Below, one piece after another: positions 15,771-24,049 of a stretch of DNA of 64,000 nt. The notes under the pieces are model-generated. The model was not told the origin of the DNA. It ran no database searches and worked only from the letters and a program-made list of their open reading frames with translations. The stretch spans positions 1 through 64,000 of the forward strand of contig DXMW01000030.1 in NCBI GenBank assembly GCA_019414045.1. Direction: 5' to 3'. Both the position numbers and the translations under genes were made by a program. Positions within the stretch are counted from its first letter, which is position 1; each line of letters begins with the position of its first letter. This DNA is from Collinsella sp. (GTDB lineage Bacteria > Actinomycetota > Coriobacteriia > Coriobacteriales > Coriobacteriaceae).

Positions 15771-16822
15771 TCCGGATACAGAACATCTACCACATGCTCG
15801 CCTATGCGTTCCAGACGCTGCAAGGGCAGGGCTACCGCGACATCGCAGCCGAGGAGTTCGACAACACCGCCGACCTCCTCGCCGAGATACTGTCACGGGG
15901 CGTAAGCCTGCAGCTCAAGCGCGGCCTTGGCCGAGAGTACGTCGACCGCAAGGATATGCTCTCCTCACCGAGGGGCAAGATTGAGCTGTCCGAATCCTTG
16001 AAGACGCGCTCGATTCTGCGCAGGCAGCTGGTTTGCAGCTACGACGAGTTCAGCACGGACACGCGCATGAACCGCATCCTCAAGGCGACGATCATGCTCT
16101 TGATTCGCTCGGACATCGACAAGGCGCGCAAGAAGGCACTTAGACGGCTGCTTCCGTACTTCGTGGACGTGGAAGACGTGAACCTTTCGGGCGAAGACTG
16201 GCACATGCGCTTCGACCGGAACAACCAGACTTATCGCATGCTCATGAACGTGTGCTGGCTGGTCGTGAAGGGCCTTCTCCAGACGCGGGAGAGCGGGAGT
16301 CTCCGCATGATGGACTTCCTCGACGAGCAGCGAATGAGCCACCTGTACGAGAAGTTCATCCTTGAGTACTACAGACGTGAGCACCCAGAGCTTTCCGCGG
16401 GGGCGCCGTACATCAGCTGGGCGCTCGACGACAGCTTCGATGACATGCTCCCCGCCATGCACACCGACATAACGCTCACACGAGGCAGGACCGTCCTCAT
16501 CATCGACGCGAAGTACTACAGTCACACGACGCAACAGCAGTTCGACAGGCAAAGCGTCCACTCCGGCAACCTGTACCAGATCTTCACCTACGTGAAAAAC
16601 AAGGAAGCGGAGCTCGCCAGCACTCACGAGCAGCATAGCGTGTCGGGCATGCTGCTCTACGCCAAGACCGACGAAGACGTGCAGCCTGATGGTGTGTATC
16701 AGATGAGCGGTAACCAGATAAGCGTGAGGACATTGGACCTGAACCAGCCCTTCGAGACAATACGTTCGCAGCTCGACGGTATTGCTGAAGCTCATTTCTC
16801 AAAAGAGGCGGCTTATGTTTGA
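15767..16822 (+). CDS. mcrC: McrC-like nuclease subunit
   Basis: McrC supplies the PD-(D/E)xK nuclease to the McrB ring. The N-terminal part (NIYHMLAYAFQTLQG, RGVSLQLKRGLGREYV) matches the McrBC 5-methylcytosine restriction family, and the nuclease core near residues 238-255 reads MHTDITL then TVLIIDAKYY, giving the D-x(n)-D-x-K triad. I chose GTG at 15767 (GTGA overlap with the mcrB stop), which gives 351 residues and a natural N terminus; GTG at 15737 is the alternative. It overlaps the next gene by eight bases. Confidence 0.88.
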   Translation: MIRIQNIYHMLAYAFQTLQGQGYRDIAAEEFDNTADLLAEILSRGVSLQLKRGLGREYVDRKDMLSSPRGKIELSESLKTRSILRRQLVCSYDEFSTDTRMNRILKATIMLLIRSDIDKARKKALRRLLPYFVDVEDVNLSGEDWHMRFDRNNQTYRMLMNVCWLVVKGLLQTRESGSLRMMDFLDEQRMSHLYEKFILEYYRREHPELSAGAPYISWALDDSFDDMLPAMHTDITLTRGRTVLIIDAKYYSHTTQQQFDRQSVHSGNLYQIFTYVKNKEAELASTHEQHSVSGMLLYAKTDEDVQPDGVYQMSGNQISVRTLDLNQPFETIRSQLDGIAEAHFSKEAAYV

Positions 16823-17240
16823 GAGCCTGACAAAACATCTGCCTGCGATTGAGAATGCCGAGGGATTTGGCAACCGGGTTGTAGACCGAGAGAGCAAGAA
16901 CACCATGAACAACCCAAACAAGATGCCCTACGTGAATTACGGAACGACAGTTGCTGACGTTGAACAGGCAATCTACGACTTTGTCGACGAGCATCCCGAG
17001 TACGAGCTCACGCATTACCGCGACATACTTGGACGCAACGGACTCGAGTGGGGCAGCCAAGCAATGTCTGGGGCAGATGTATCGGAACTCGACGGCCAGG
17101 CGGTGATGGCGCTTCTGCTCGGAGCCGTGAGAGCAGAACGCTTCTGCGATGGAGCACTGCTCGGCTTCTTTGGGGGCGGGAGCATGAGACGCTGGCTTTT
17201 GCGTCTGCGCGAGATTGATGACAAAGGCAGCGATGAGTAA
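16815..17240 (+). CDS. DUF6508-family protein
   Basis: The 141-residue protein (FESLTKHLPAIENAEGFGN, then YDFVDEHPEYELTHYRDIL, LDGQAVMALLLGAVRAERF) matches my recollection of DUF6508, a family with no known activity that is frequent in Firmicutes and actinobacteria. Its start overlaps the mcrC stop, so it is translated with the restriction operon; whether it takes part in defence is open. Confidence 0.7.
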   Translation: MFESLTKHLPAIENAEGFGNRVVDRESKNTMNNPNKMPYVNYGTTVADVEQAIYDFVDEHPEYELTHYRDILGRNGLEWGSQAMSGADVSELDGQAVMALLLGAVRAERFCDGALLGFFGGGSMRRWLLRLREIDDKGSDE

Positions 17241-17422
17241 CAACTTGAGCCTCACCATTGAGATACACAGCGATGAAGACGGACGATAGAGTTGCGACCA
17301 TCTTTCCCAATGAGGGACTTGTCGTCGGATATGGCACGGTGTGGGCCAGCAGCAAGACGGAACACGCGCACTTCCGCATAGATGCTGCAAGCACGTTGGA
17401 ATGCAACATCTCGGCATGAAAA

Positions 17423-17462
17423 CATGTATGAGGGACAATGGATTAATCACCCCTCATACATG
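17423..17462. terminator. Terminator between convergent genes
   Basis: CATGTATGAGGG (17423-17434) pairs perfectly with CCCTCATACATG (17451-17462). It lies between the plus-strand restriction operon and the minus-strand gene ending at 17467. Confidence 0.6.
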
Positions 17463-17466
17463 CCGG

Positions 17467-17814
17467 CTAAGCGGCGCGAAGCGTAAAAAACAGACCGCCA
17501 AAGAACAGCACGGCACAGGTGCTCACAACCAACTCGAAGTTCGACTTATGCAGCTTCGTCGTGGTATCGGACATTGCCTGTCGAATCTTCTCAGACTCCT
17601 GCATGACCTTATCGAACTGTTCGTCGGTCAGATTGCCGCTCTGGAGCAGGGCCTGCGTCTCGTCGGTCTGCATGCTCAGGACTTCCATCTGGCGCATGGC
17701 AACAGAGCGATTGGTGTCCATGGCCTTATCCATGCTCTGCTTGGCGAAGTCGGCGAGATCCTTGCGATCCATGTCATTGTCCTCGTAATGCGGTACCAGC
17801 GTGTTAGTCGCCAT
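17467..17814 (-). CDS. Small tail-anchored membrane protein, unknown
   Basis: 115 residues: a charged, helical N-terminal region with heptad-like spacing (RKDLADFAKQSMDKAMDTNR, LTDEQFDKVMQESEKIRQAM) and one hydrophobic helix at the very end (ELVVSTCAVLFFGGLFFTL). The layout suggests a cytoplasmic coiled segment anchored by its C terminus. No family recognised. Its leader contains a small hairpin (GGGCT / AGCCC, 17833-17849). It is divergent from the regulator at 17980. Confidence 0.6.
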   Translation of the reverse strand: MATNTLVPHYEDNDMDRKDLADFAKQSMDKAMDTNRSVAMRQMEVLSMQTDETQALLQSGNLTDEQFDKVMQESEKIRQAMSDTTTKLHKSNFELVVSTCAVLFFGGLFFTLRAA

Positions 17815-17879
17815 TGTTAGTTCTCCGTTCTCGGGCTCACATGGAGCCCGTTAGTGTTTTGCATTGATTACACGGCTTG

Positions 17880-17966
17880 ATGTCCGTACCTTGTGGCCGC
17901 ATAATGCATGGTAGTACGAAGTGTTGCGTTCTGTGAACAGCCATTATGGAACCAAAATGTCCGTAC
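17880..17966. promoter_or_regulatory. Repeated ATGTCCGTAC sites between divergent genes
   Basis: The word ATGTCCGTAC occurs at 17880-17889 and 17957-17966, and GTAGTACGA lies between them. The pair flanks the shared promoter region of the genes at 17467-17814 (minus) and 17980-19077 (plus), so they may be operators of the HTH protein encoded at 17980. Confidence 0.4.
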
Positions 17967-17979
17967 TAAAGGAGTCAAG

Positions 17980-19077
17980 ATGAACAATGCTGAAGTTGAT
18001 GCTTTTGGAGAGAAAATTGACCCCGAGTGGTTTAAGTGGGTGATACACCGGCTTGACTCGAGCATACGTAAGCTTGGAGCTGATGCCGACATTGACAGAA
18101 CAGAGAAAACCATACTTCGTGCGGTGAAGTCGGGAACAATACGTCCCGAATTGCTGGATCAGATTGCAAAGAAGCTCGACGTCTATCCAGACTATCTTGC
18201 AGGTCGCTACGCATGGACGCTCAATCTCGACATCATGAAAGAAGAGGGAGTCCTTGACTACTGGCGCGAACACTATCTGAATCCAAAGCAATTCCCATAC
18301 AAACTTGCGGAGCAGTTACGGCTAGGCTCCTATCGGCAACTTATTGATACGCTACTCATCCATGGCATTTCTGAAGCTGAGTACAAGGGTCTAAACTGGG
18401 ATAAGAGGCACGAGCTCGAAAGAGAACTAGATCGACAAACAACCCGAATTCTCAACCACTGGTTTCCTGACCATGCGAGGCCTGTGGAGGATCTCGAATA
18501 CTTCCAAACTATGGAATGGCAGGATGAACGTGATGTGATTGAAGCCATGCTTGACTACTTAGAGGACCGAGGGCTCCTGACTGTTTATGACCAAGAACCT
18601 GATGATGACTCAGAGGATCCATTCTTTGAGGAGTACAAGCACCTGCCTGTAGTTAGCATGCCTACGATGTCCCGCATCGTCATCAAGGGCGAATCGGGCT
18701 TTTGTAGCGTTGATGAAGCATTCACCGACATGGTTGTCATCACACCCGATTGGATCAGCTACAAATACAAGCCTCGTAAGATGTCAGAGCATAACTTGCC
18801 GATGAGCTGGGCATACCAGCCAAGCGGCCTTGGCTATCGTGCGCTGTTCGATGAAGTTGCCGAGAAGGTCGCCGGTATCCTAGAGCTAGATGACGAGGAG
18901 TTTGTTACCGACATAGGTTCAACGACGTTTGCCGTCGCATATCCCAATGGAACAAAGAAGCATAGGGTCTTTTGCCTGCCAGGCGACGACTTTGCTGAGT
19001 GCTTTGCACTGGTGAAGAAGATGGTTCCGAGCGAAGAGGCGATTCCACGCGTCCTTATAACCTCAGATAATGAGTAG
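17980..19077 (+). CDS. HTH-containing protein of unknown function
   Basis: 365 residues. An XRE-like helix-turn-helix is suggested at about residues 40-70 (DRTEKTILRAVKSGTIRPEL, then LDQIAKKLDVYPDYLAGRYA). The middle is acidic and helical, and the C-terminal region (MPTMSRIVIKGESGFCSVDE to RVFCLPGDDFAECF) looks like a small alpha/beta sensor domain that I cannot name. The ATG at 17980 follows an AAAGGAG site; an in-frame upstream GTG at 17908 lacks one. It lies inside the defence island and could be a regulator or a toxin-like effector. Confidence 0.6.
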   Translation: MNNAEVDAFGEKIDPEWFKWVIHRLDSSIRKLGADADIDRTEKTILRAVKSGTIRPELLDQIAKKLDVYPDYLAGRYAWTLNLDIMKEEGVLDYWREHYLNPKQFPYKLAEQLRLGSYRQLIDTLLIHGISEAEYKGLNWDKRHELERELDRQTTRILNHWFPDHARPVEDLEYFQTMEWQDERDVIEAMLDYLEDRGLLTVYDQEPDDDSEDPFFEEYKHLPVVSMPTMSRIVIKGESGFCSVDEAFTDMVVITPDWISYKYKPRKMSEHNLPMSWAYQPSGLGYRALFDEVAEKVAGILELDDEEFVTDIGSTTFAVAYPNGTKKHRVFCLPGDDFAECFALVKKMVPSEEAIPRVLITSDNE

Positions 19078-19208
19078 AAAGCAGCTCGACATCATGCATA
19101 GAAGAACGTGAGGTCAAGCGACAACTCCGAGCATAATCTGCGTACTTGTGACACGGTCGGACACTGTCTCCCGAGAACGAAAAGTCGATCTCGGGAGGCA
19201 GTTCTTTT

Positions 19209-19427
19209 ATGGAGTCAATCATCGTGGCGTGCATTACTGGTGTCGTAACGCTGATTGGGGTGATCCTTTCCAACTCTAAGAGCAGAGCCGTCATGGAGGT
19301 CAAGCTCGACGCCCTCACGAAGAAGGTCGAGAAGCACAACCAGGTCCTGGAGCGCACCTACGTGCTCGAGCAGGACATGACTGTCGCGAAGCACGACATC
19401 GAGTCCTTGAAGGGAAAGGTGGGCTGA
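19209..19427 (+). CDS. Small phage-type membrane protein (holin-accessory/XhlA-like)
   Basis: 72 residues: one membrane helix at the N terminus (SIIVACITGVVTLIGVILSN) followed by a coiled segment (LDALTKKVEKHNQVLERTYV). Proteins of this plan precede holins in prophage lysis cassettes. A hairpin (CTCCCGAG / CTCGGGAG, 19168-19197) overlaps the ribosome-site region. It is followed at once by a broken holin gene, so this is a prophage remnant. Confidence 0.65.
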   Translation: MESIIVACITGVVTLIGVILSNSKSRAVMEVKLDALTKKVEKHNQVLERTYVLEQDMTVAKHDIESLKGKVG

Positions 19428-19428
19428 C

Positions 19429-19585
19429 TTGAACGAGTTTCTGGCAAGCAACGAGTGGTACTGGCGACTGGCGCGCACGATCTTGTAGGGAGTCCTTGGC
19501 GTGGTCATCGCCAACATTGACCTGATCATGGACTGGTGCGTGCTGGACCCGAGCGTGAGGGGCCTGGTCGTGGCGATTGGAAGAC
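19429..19585 (+). pseudogene. Phage holin remnant with in-frame amber stop
   Basis: Starting at TTG 19429, two bases after the previous stop, the frame reads NEFLASNEWYWRLARTIL, then TAG, then GVLGVVIANIDLIMDWCVLD and PSVRGLVVA before running into the repeat region. The pattern of helix, hydrophobic segment and short loop is that of r1t-type holins. The amber codon and the missing C terminus make it non-functional. Confidence 0.6.
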
Positions 19586-19594
19586 CTCTTTCTG

Positions 19595-20078
19595 ACATTT
19601 CCCCAGGCAAATTGATATTTCCTTACGAACAGCCTCCGGTTCTCCGAGAGCTGTTCCATTATTCCCGTACGAAATCGACGTCCCGGAAGAACCGTTAGGG
19701 GGAATAATTGCGTGCTCAAATACGGCAAGATACACGGCGTCATTCGGCGGCATTCGGGGTTACCGAAACTGCGTAAACCGATTTTCGCGTTTATTTATTC
19801 CCGTTTGTTGACCTAGGCGAATGCAATCAAGGAGGGCTTGAATTGACCCCGCAGTTTCAACTTAGTTTCGCCCGCTCGAAATCGCCCCTCGGGGAACCCG
19901 AATTGTGAATTATTCCCGCAGGGCCCAATTATTCCCGTACCGCCGAATACTCCGCCATACCGCTCAGTAGGGGTATACGGGAATAATTAGGTCGTTTCCC
20001 CAGGTAGACATGCAAAAAGAAAGCCTCCGAACCAGAAGGTTCGGAGGCCGTTATTCCCGTTATTTCGCTGATGGCTTT
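19595..20078. repeat. 349-bp repeat, copy 2 (19730-20078), with a degenerate partial unit before it
   Basis: Positions 19730-20078 align without gaps in length with 2226-2574. TTATTCCC words recur at about 19667, 19790, 19906, 19927 and 20050 and inverted at 19702 and 19979. The hairpin at 20023-20049 (GCCTCCGAACC / GGTTCGGAGGC) differs from copy 1 by two base pairs, both compensated. A partial unit at 19595-19729 has TTCCCCAGGCA, an imperfect hairpin and an inverted ATTATTCCC / GGGAATAAT pair in front of a truncated minus-strand frame (MEQLSENRRLFVRKYQ). No full gene is present between 19586 and guaA. Confidence 0.8.
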
Positions 20079-20153
20079 ACCTTGCGGCGATGCCGAAATA
20101 GTACCAGGCAGTACTCGGCAGCATCAAAATGCGAGTCCGGAAGCCAGTTCTCG

Positions 20154-21752
20154 CTATTCCCACTCAATCGTCGCGGGCGGCTTGGACGTGATGTCGTAGC
20201 ACACGCGGTTGGCGCCGGGGACCTCAGCCACGATACGGCCGGAAATGCGGGCCAGCACGTCGTAGGGCAGCTTGGCCCAGTCGGCGGTCATGGCATCGCT
20301 GGACTCGACGGCACGCAGGATGATCGGACGCTGATAGGTGCGCTCGTCGCCCATTACGCCAACGGACTTAATGTCGGGCAGGACCGCGAAATACTGCCAG
20401 CAGCTGTGCTCGGAGTTGCGCTCGCCAGTCTGCTCAAACAGACGCTGGTTGTAGGCGTCGAGCTCCTCGCGCACGATAGCGTCGGCGTTTTTGAGAATCT
20501 CGAGCTTCTCCTTGTCGACCGCGCCGATGATGCGGATGGCCAGACCCGGGCCCGGGAAGGGCTGACGGAACACGATGTGACCCGGCAGGCCGAGCGCCAG
20601 ACCAAGCGCGCGGACCTCGTCCTTAAAGAAGTGGTCGAGCGGCTCGATGAGGTCGAAGTGCACGCCCTCGGGGAACGGGATCAGGTTGTGGTGGCTCTTG
20701 ATGGTGGCCGTCTTGCCGCCCGTCTTGCGAGCGCCGGACTCGATGATGTCGGGGTAGATGGTGCCCTGAGCCAGATACTTGACCGGCTTGCCATCGCACT
20801 CGAGCTGCTGGGCGACCGCGAAGAACTCTTTCCAGAACTGCGTGCCGATGATGCGGCGCTTCTCCTCAGGCTCGGTCACGCCGGCCAGAAGCTCGGCATA
20901 GCGGTCCTCGGCGTGGACGTGGATAAAGTCGACGTCAAACTGCTTGGTGAAGACCTCCTCCACCTGCTCGGGCTCACCCTTGCGCAGCAGACCGTGGTTG
21001 ATGAACACACAGGTCATCTGCTTGCCCACGGCGCGGGCGCCCAGCGCAGCCACGACGGAGGAGTCGACGCCACCGGACAAGGCCAGAATCACGCGGTCGT
21101 CGCCGACCTTCTCGCGGAACTCGGCCGTCATGGTCTCGACCAGGTTGTCCATGCTCCAGTTGGGCTCCAGGCCGCAGATCTCAAACAGGAAGTTGCTCAG
21201 CAGCTGCTGACCGTACTCGGAGTGCTTGACCTCGGGGTGGAACTGCGTGGTGAAAATCTTGCGCTCGACGCACTCCATGGCGGCAACCGGGCATACGTCG
21301 GTGCTGGCGGTAACGGTAAAGCCCTCGGGCACCTCGGACACGGCGTCGCGGTGGCTCATCCACACGGTCTGCTCCATGGGCGTGGAGTTAAAGAGCTTGG
21401 CGCCAGCCGTGCGCGTGATGGTGGCGCGGCCGTACTCGCCCACCTCGGAGTGGCCGACCTTGCCGCCGAGCGTCACGGCCGTGATCTGATGGCCGTAGCA
21501 AAAGCCCAGGACGGGAAGGCCAAGGTCAAAGATGGCGGGATCGATGGACGGAGCGTCCTCGGCGTACACGGAGGCCGGGCCGCCGGAAAGGATGAGCGCA
21601 GAGGCGTTCATCTCGCGAATCTCATCGGCCGAGATGTCGCAGGGAACGATCTCGGAATACACGTTGAGGTCGCGGACGCGACGGGCAATGAGCTGACCGT
21701 ACTGCGCACCAAAGTCGAGTACGAGGACCTTTGCGGAAGCCTTTTGATCCAT
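20154..21752 (-). CDS. guaA: GMP synthase (glutamine-hydrolysing)
   Basis: Converts XMP to GMP using glutamine and ATP in the cytoplasm. The 532-residue protein has a class I glutamine amidotransferase domain (catalytic Cys in LGFCYGHQ, His/Glu in TQFHPEV), then the ATP pyrophosphatase loop LALSGGVDSS, and the dimerisation domain ending in the canonical KPPATIEWE. The start at 21752 has GAGGGGG upstream and matches the family N terminus; in-frame codons further upstream give a non-homologous extension. It marks the edge of the accessory island: its stop lies 75 bases from the 349-bp repeat. Confidence 0.97.
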   Translation of the reverse strand: MDQKASAKVLVLDFGAQYGQLIARRVRDLNVYSEIVPCDISADEIREMNASALILSGGPASVYAEDAPSIDPAIFDLGLPVLGFCYGHQITAVTLGGKVGHSEVGEYGRATITRTAGAKLFNSTPMEQTVWMSHRDAVSEVPEGFTVTASTDVCPVAAMECVERKIFTTQFHPEVKHSEYGQQLLSNFLFEICGLEPNWSMDNLVETMTAEFREKVGDDRVILALSGGVDSSVVAALGARAVGKQMTCVFINHGLLRKGEPEQVEEVFTKQFDVDFIHVHAEDRYAELLAGVTEPEEKRRIIGTQFWKEFFAVAQQLECDGKPVKYLAQGTIYPDIIESGARKTGGKTATIKSHHNLIPFPEGVHFDLIEPLDHFFKDEVRALGLALGLPGHIVFRQPFPGPGLAIRIIGAVDKEKLEILKNADAIVREELDAYNQRLFEQTGERNSEHSCWQYFAVLPDIKSVGVMGDERTYQRPIILRAVESSDAMTADWAKLPYDVLARISGRIVAEVPGANRVCYDITSKPPATIEWE

Positions 21753-22020
21753 GGTTTCCCCCTCTTGTTGGCGGGGAGCCGGTGCCCACCCGCGTGAATG
21801 AACGAAAATAACTTCCATAGTGTACACGTTATATGGGGTTTCTCGTCCCTCGCGGCCATCAGCGCACGGCAAACGCACGACCTGGGCCCTTATTTGACGG
21901 CAGTTGAAGTATTACTAAACATTACAGATGATGTATTACGTTTGAACATTGGACGCCCTGTGCCACAATACTGCCGAACGACTCCGCCCTTGCGGCGACA
22001 AAACCGATAGGAATACCAGC

Positions 22021-23034
22021 ATGAAGCGCATCCTTCTCATCGCCACGGGCGGCACCATCGCATCGACCGAGGACGGCAACGGCCTCTCCCCCGCCCTGAC
22101 CGGTGAGGAGCTCGCCCAGAGCGTCCCCGAGATCTCGGGCCTCTGCGAGCTCGACGTCGTGCAGCCCATGAACATCGACAGCACCAATATGCGCCCCAGT
22201 GACTGGATGCGTATCCGCGACGTCATCGTCGAGGGTTATGCCGACCACGACGGCTTTGTGATTCTGCACGGCACCGACACCATGAGCTACACCGCGGCGG
22301 CGCTTTCCTATCTGATTCAGGACAGCCCCAAGCCTATCGTACTCACCGGCTCGCAAAAGCCCATGGGCAATCCCTTTACCGACGCCAAGCTCAACCTGTA
22401 CCAGAGCCTGCTCTATGCGCTCGACGAGCACTCGCACGACGTCTCAATCGTGTTTGGCGGCGTAGCCATTGCCGGTACGCGCGCCCGCAAACAGCGCACC
22501 ATGAGCTTTAACGCGTTCATTAGCGTCAACTATCCGCCCATCGCCTATATCCGCAACGACCGCATCGTGCGCAACGGGCTTCACGGCACGCATCAGGGCG
22601 AAAACCCGGTGCGTTTCTACGACAGCATCGACCCGCGCGTATTTGTACTCAAGCTCACGCCCGGCGTAAACCCGGGCATCCTCGACGCCCTTGCCGATAG
22701 CTACGACGCTGTAATCCTTGAGACCTTTGGCATTGGCGGTATCCCCGAGTTTGGCGAGTCGGGCGAGTCGTTCCAAGAGGCGATTTTCCGCTGGGTCGAT
22801 TCGGGCCGCACCGTCGTTATGACCACGCAGGTCCCCGAAGAGGGCCTTGACCTGGGTGTTTATGAGGTCGGCCGTGCCTACGCCGATCATCCGGGCATTT
22901 TGCGCGGCGACGACATGACCACCGAGACGCTCGTGGCCAAAACCATGTGGGCACTCGGCCAGTCACGTGATGCGGCCGAGATTCAGCGCCTGTTCTACAG
23001 CCAAGTCAACCACGACCGCATCCCGATGGCGTAA
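22021..23034 (+). CDS. ansA: L-asparaginase, type I
   Basis: Hydrolyses asparagine to aspartate and ammonia. Both threonine-containing signatures are present: ATGGTIAST at residues 9-17 and ILHGTDTMSYTA near 81-92, with the conserved TGSQKPMG after them. 337 residues without a signal peptide fits the cytoplasmic type I enzyme. The ATG at 22021 follows AGGAATACCAGC. Single gene divergent from guaA. Confidence 0.93.
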   Translation: MKRILLIATGGTIASTEDGNGLSPALTGEELAQSVPEISGLCELDVVQPMNIDSTNMRPSDWMRIRDVIVEGYADHDGFVILHGTDTMSYTAAALSYLIQDSPKPIVLTGSQKPMGNPFTDAKLNLYQSLLYALDEHSHDVSIVFGGVAIAGTRARKQRTMSFNAFISVNYPPIAYIRNDRIVRNGLHGTHQGENPVRFYDSIDPRVFVLKLTPGVNPGILDALADSYDAVILETFGIGGIPEFGESGESFQEAIFRWVDSGRTVVMTTQVPEEGLDLGVYEVGRAYADHPGILRGDDMTTETLVAKTMWALGQSRDAAEIQRLFYSQVNHDRIPMA

Positions 23035-23355
23035 TCCCTAAGGCAGCTCCACTTATCGCAGCCTTAAACGACAGGTGGTCCCCCTCGGGCCGTGCAAAAA
23101 TCGGAGTATTCTGCAATTTCTCCTCCGGAGGCATAGAATCAGCCGATTATTAGACGAACTTTTAGGACGAAGGGTCCGTCTAGTAAATATTTATTCCTCA
23201 TTTTTATTTAGAGTGTGGATTATCTACTGTCAAAAAGGCAAAGCCAGCCGCTCGAGCTACCATCTACGGCCGAACTGGTGCTGAATACTCGCGATTTTGC
23301 ACATCGCAACCAGGGGGACCCGCCCAAAGAGCGTCAAATACAGCGGGGGAACGCC
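23035..23355. other. Intergenic stretch with no recognised feature
   Basis: AT-rich in the middle (about 23170-23220). I see no gene, clear terminator or RNA. Confidence 0.5.
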
Positions 23356-23601
23356 CTATTCGATCCCCTCGAGAAGCTCTGACACCGTCATGCCGAGTGC
23401 GGGCGCGATCTTAAATAGAACCTTGAGCGTGAAATTTGCCGTCCCATCTTCGATTCGGTCGAGGTAGGGTCGGCTGATTCCTGTCGCCACACAAAAATCA
23501 ACCTTGGAGATACCAAGGTCCCTGCGTGTCTCTTCGACCCGCCTGCCAAGAATCTGTTTCGCACGTTCGTCCGTGCAGCCGAGTTTGAAATGGAGCTGAA
23601 C
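23356..23601 (-). CDS. Small XRE-family DNA-binding protein, start codon unclear
   Basis: The frame encodes about 80 residues with a full HTH_3 core: RRVEETRRDLGISKVDFCVA, then TGISRPYLDRIEDGTANFTL and IAPALGMTVSELLEGIE. The helix-turn-helix is complete. In this frame there is no ATG, GTG or TTG between the upstream TAA and the conserved region, so either a rare start is used, or the start was mutated. Immediately upstream is a 26-bp perfect palindrome, the expected operator of such a repressor. The divergent gene at 23651 shares that operator. Confidence 0.65.
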   Translation of the reverse strand, partial: VQLHFKLGCTDERAKQILGRRVEETRRDLGISKVDFCVATGISRPYLDRIEDGTANFTLKVLFKIAPALGMTVSELLEGIE

Positions 23602-23602
23602 A

Positions 23603-23628
23603 AAAACGTAAACTATAGTTTACGTTTT
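23603..23628. promoter_or_regulatory. 26-bp perfect palindrome between divergent genes
   Basis: AAAACGTAAACTA and its exact reverse complement meet at 23615/23616. Sites with a TAAACTATAGTTTA core are typical of small XRE repressors. It overlaps the start region of the xre gene and lies 22 bases before the ATG at 23651, so one bound dimer could silence both. Confidence 0.75.
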
Positions 23629-23650
23629 GCCGAATACACAGGAGTTTTCT

Positions 23651-24040
23651 ATGTCGGGTTCTTCGGTCCGCATGTACCGAGCCACGCTTCGCACAAACAG
23701 CGCACCGCCCAAGCTCGTCGTCGTTGAAGCAGAATGTCTTTCGCCCGATGAGCGCACAGCATTCGCATTGCTATCAAGTCGAGTCGCCGCTGTTCTGGTC
23801 CCTTGCCCGGCGCAAGGTGAACTTGCCATCCAATGCCAAGCGCACAGTTGCTCGCTCAATCAGGCTGCCGTAATCGCAACCAGTCAACGCGGCCTGCCGC
23901 TCCTTTTAGAAGCCGGTATCGCGCTCTGCCTCCGCGGTGCCGGATACGAAAACGAGGCCGCCGCCGATGTAGTCTTTCAACCACGATCGAGCGGCGGCCT
24001 CGCAGCAGCCATCGAATATGCTTGCAGGCTCGTTGCCTAA
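23651..24040 (+). CDS. Hypothetical protein, HAD-like C-terminal segment
   Basis: 129 residues with an AGGAG site before the ATG. The end (LLLEAGIALCLRGAGYENEA, then ADVVFQPRSSGGLAAAIEYA) resembles the last section of Cof-type HAD hydrolases, where GNA...AADYV...DGVA is typical, but the catalytic Asp motifs are absent. It may be a solitary domain or a remnant. Position opposite an XRE gene over a shared palindrome suggests joint regulation. Confidence 0.45.
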   Translation: MSGSSVRMYRATLRTNSAPPKLVVVEAECLSPDERTAFALLSSRVAAVLVPCPAQGELAIQCQAHSCSLNQAAVIATSQRGLPLLLEAGIALCLRGAGYENEAAADVVFQPRSSGGLAAAIEYACRLVA

Positions 24041-24049
24041 AGGCGCAAG

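Noticed and set aside
20010..21797. Long open frame on the plus strand opposite guaA
   Set aside because: Antisense shadow of GC-rich codons; low-complexity composition and no ribosome site, while guaA fits the opposite strand perfectly.
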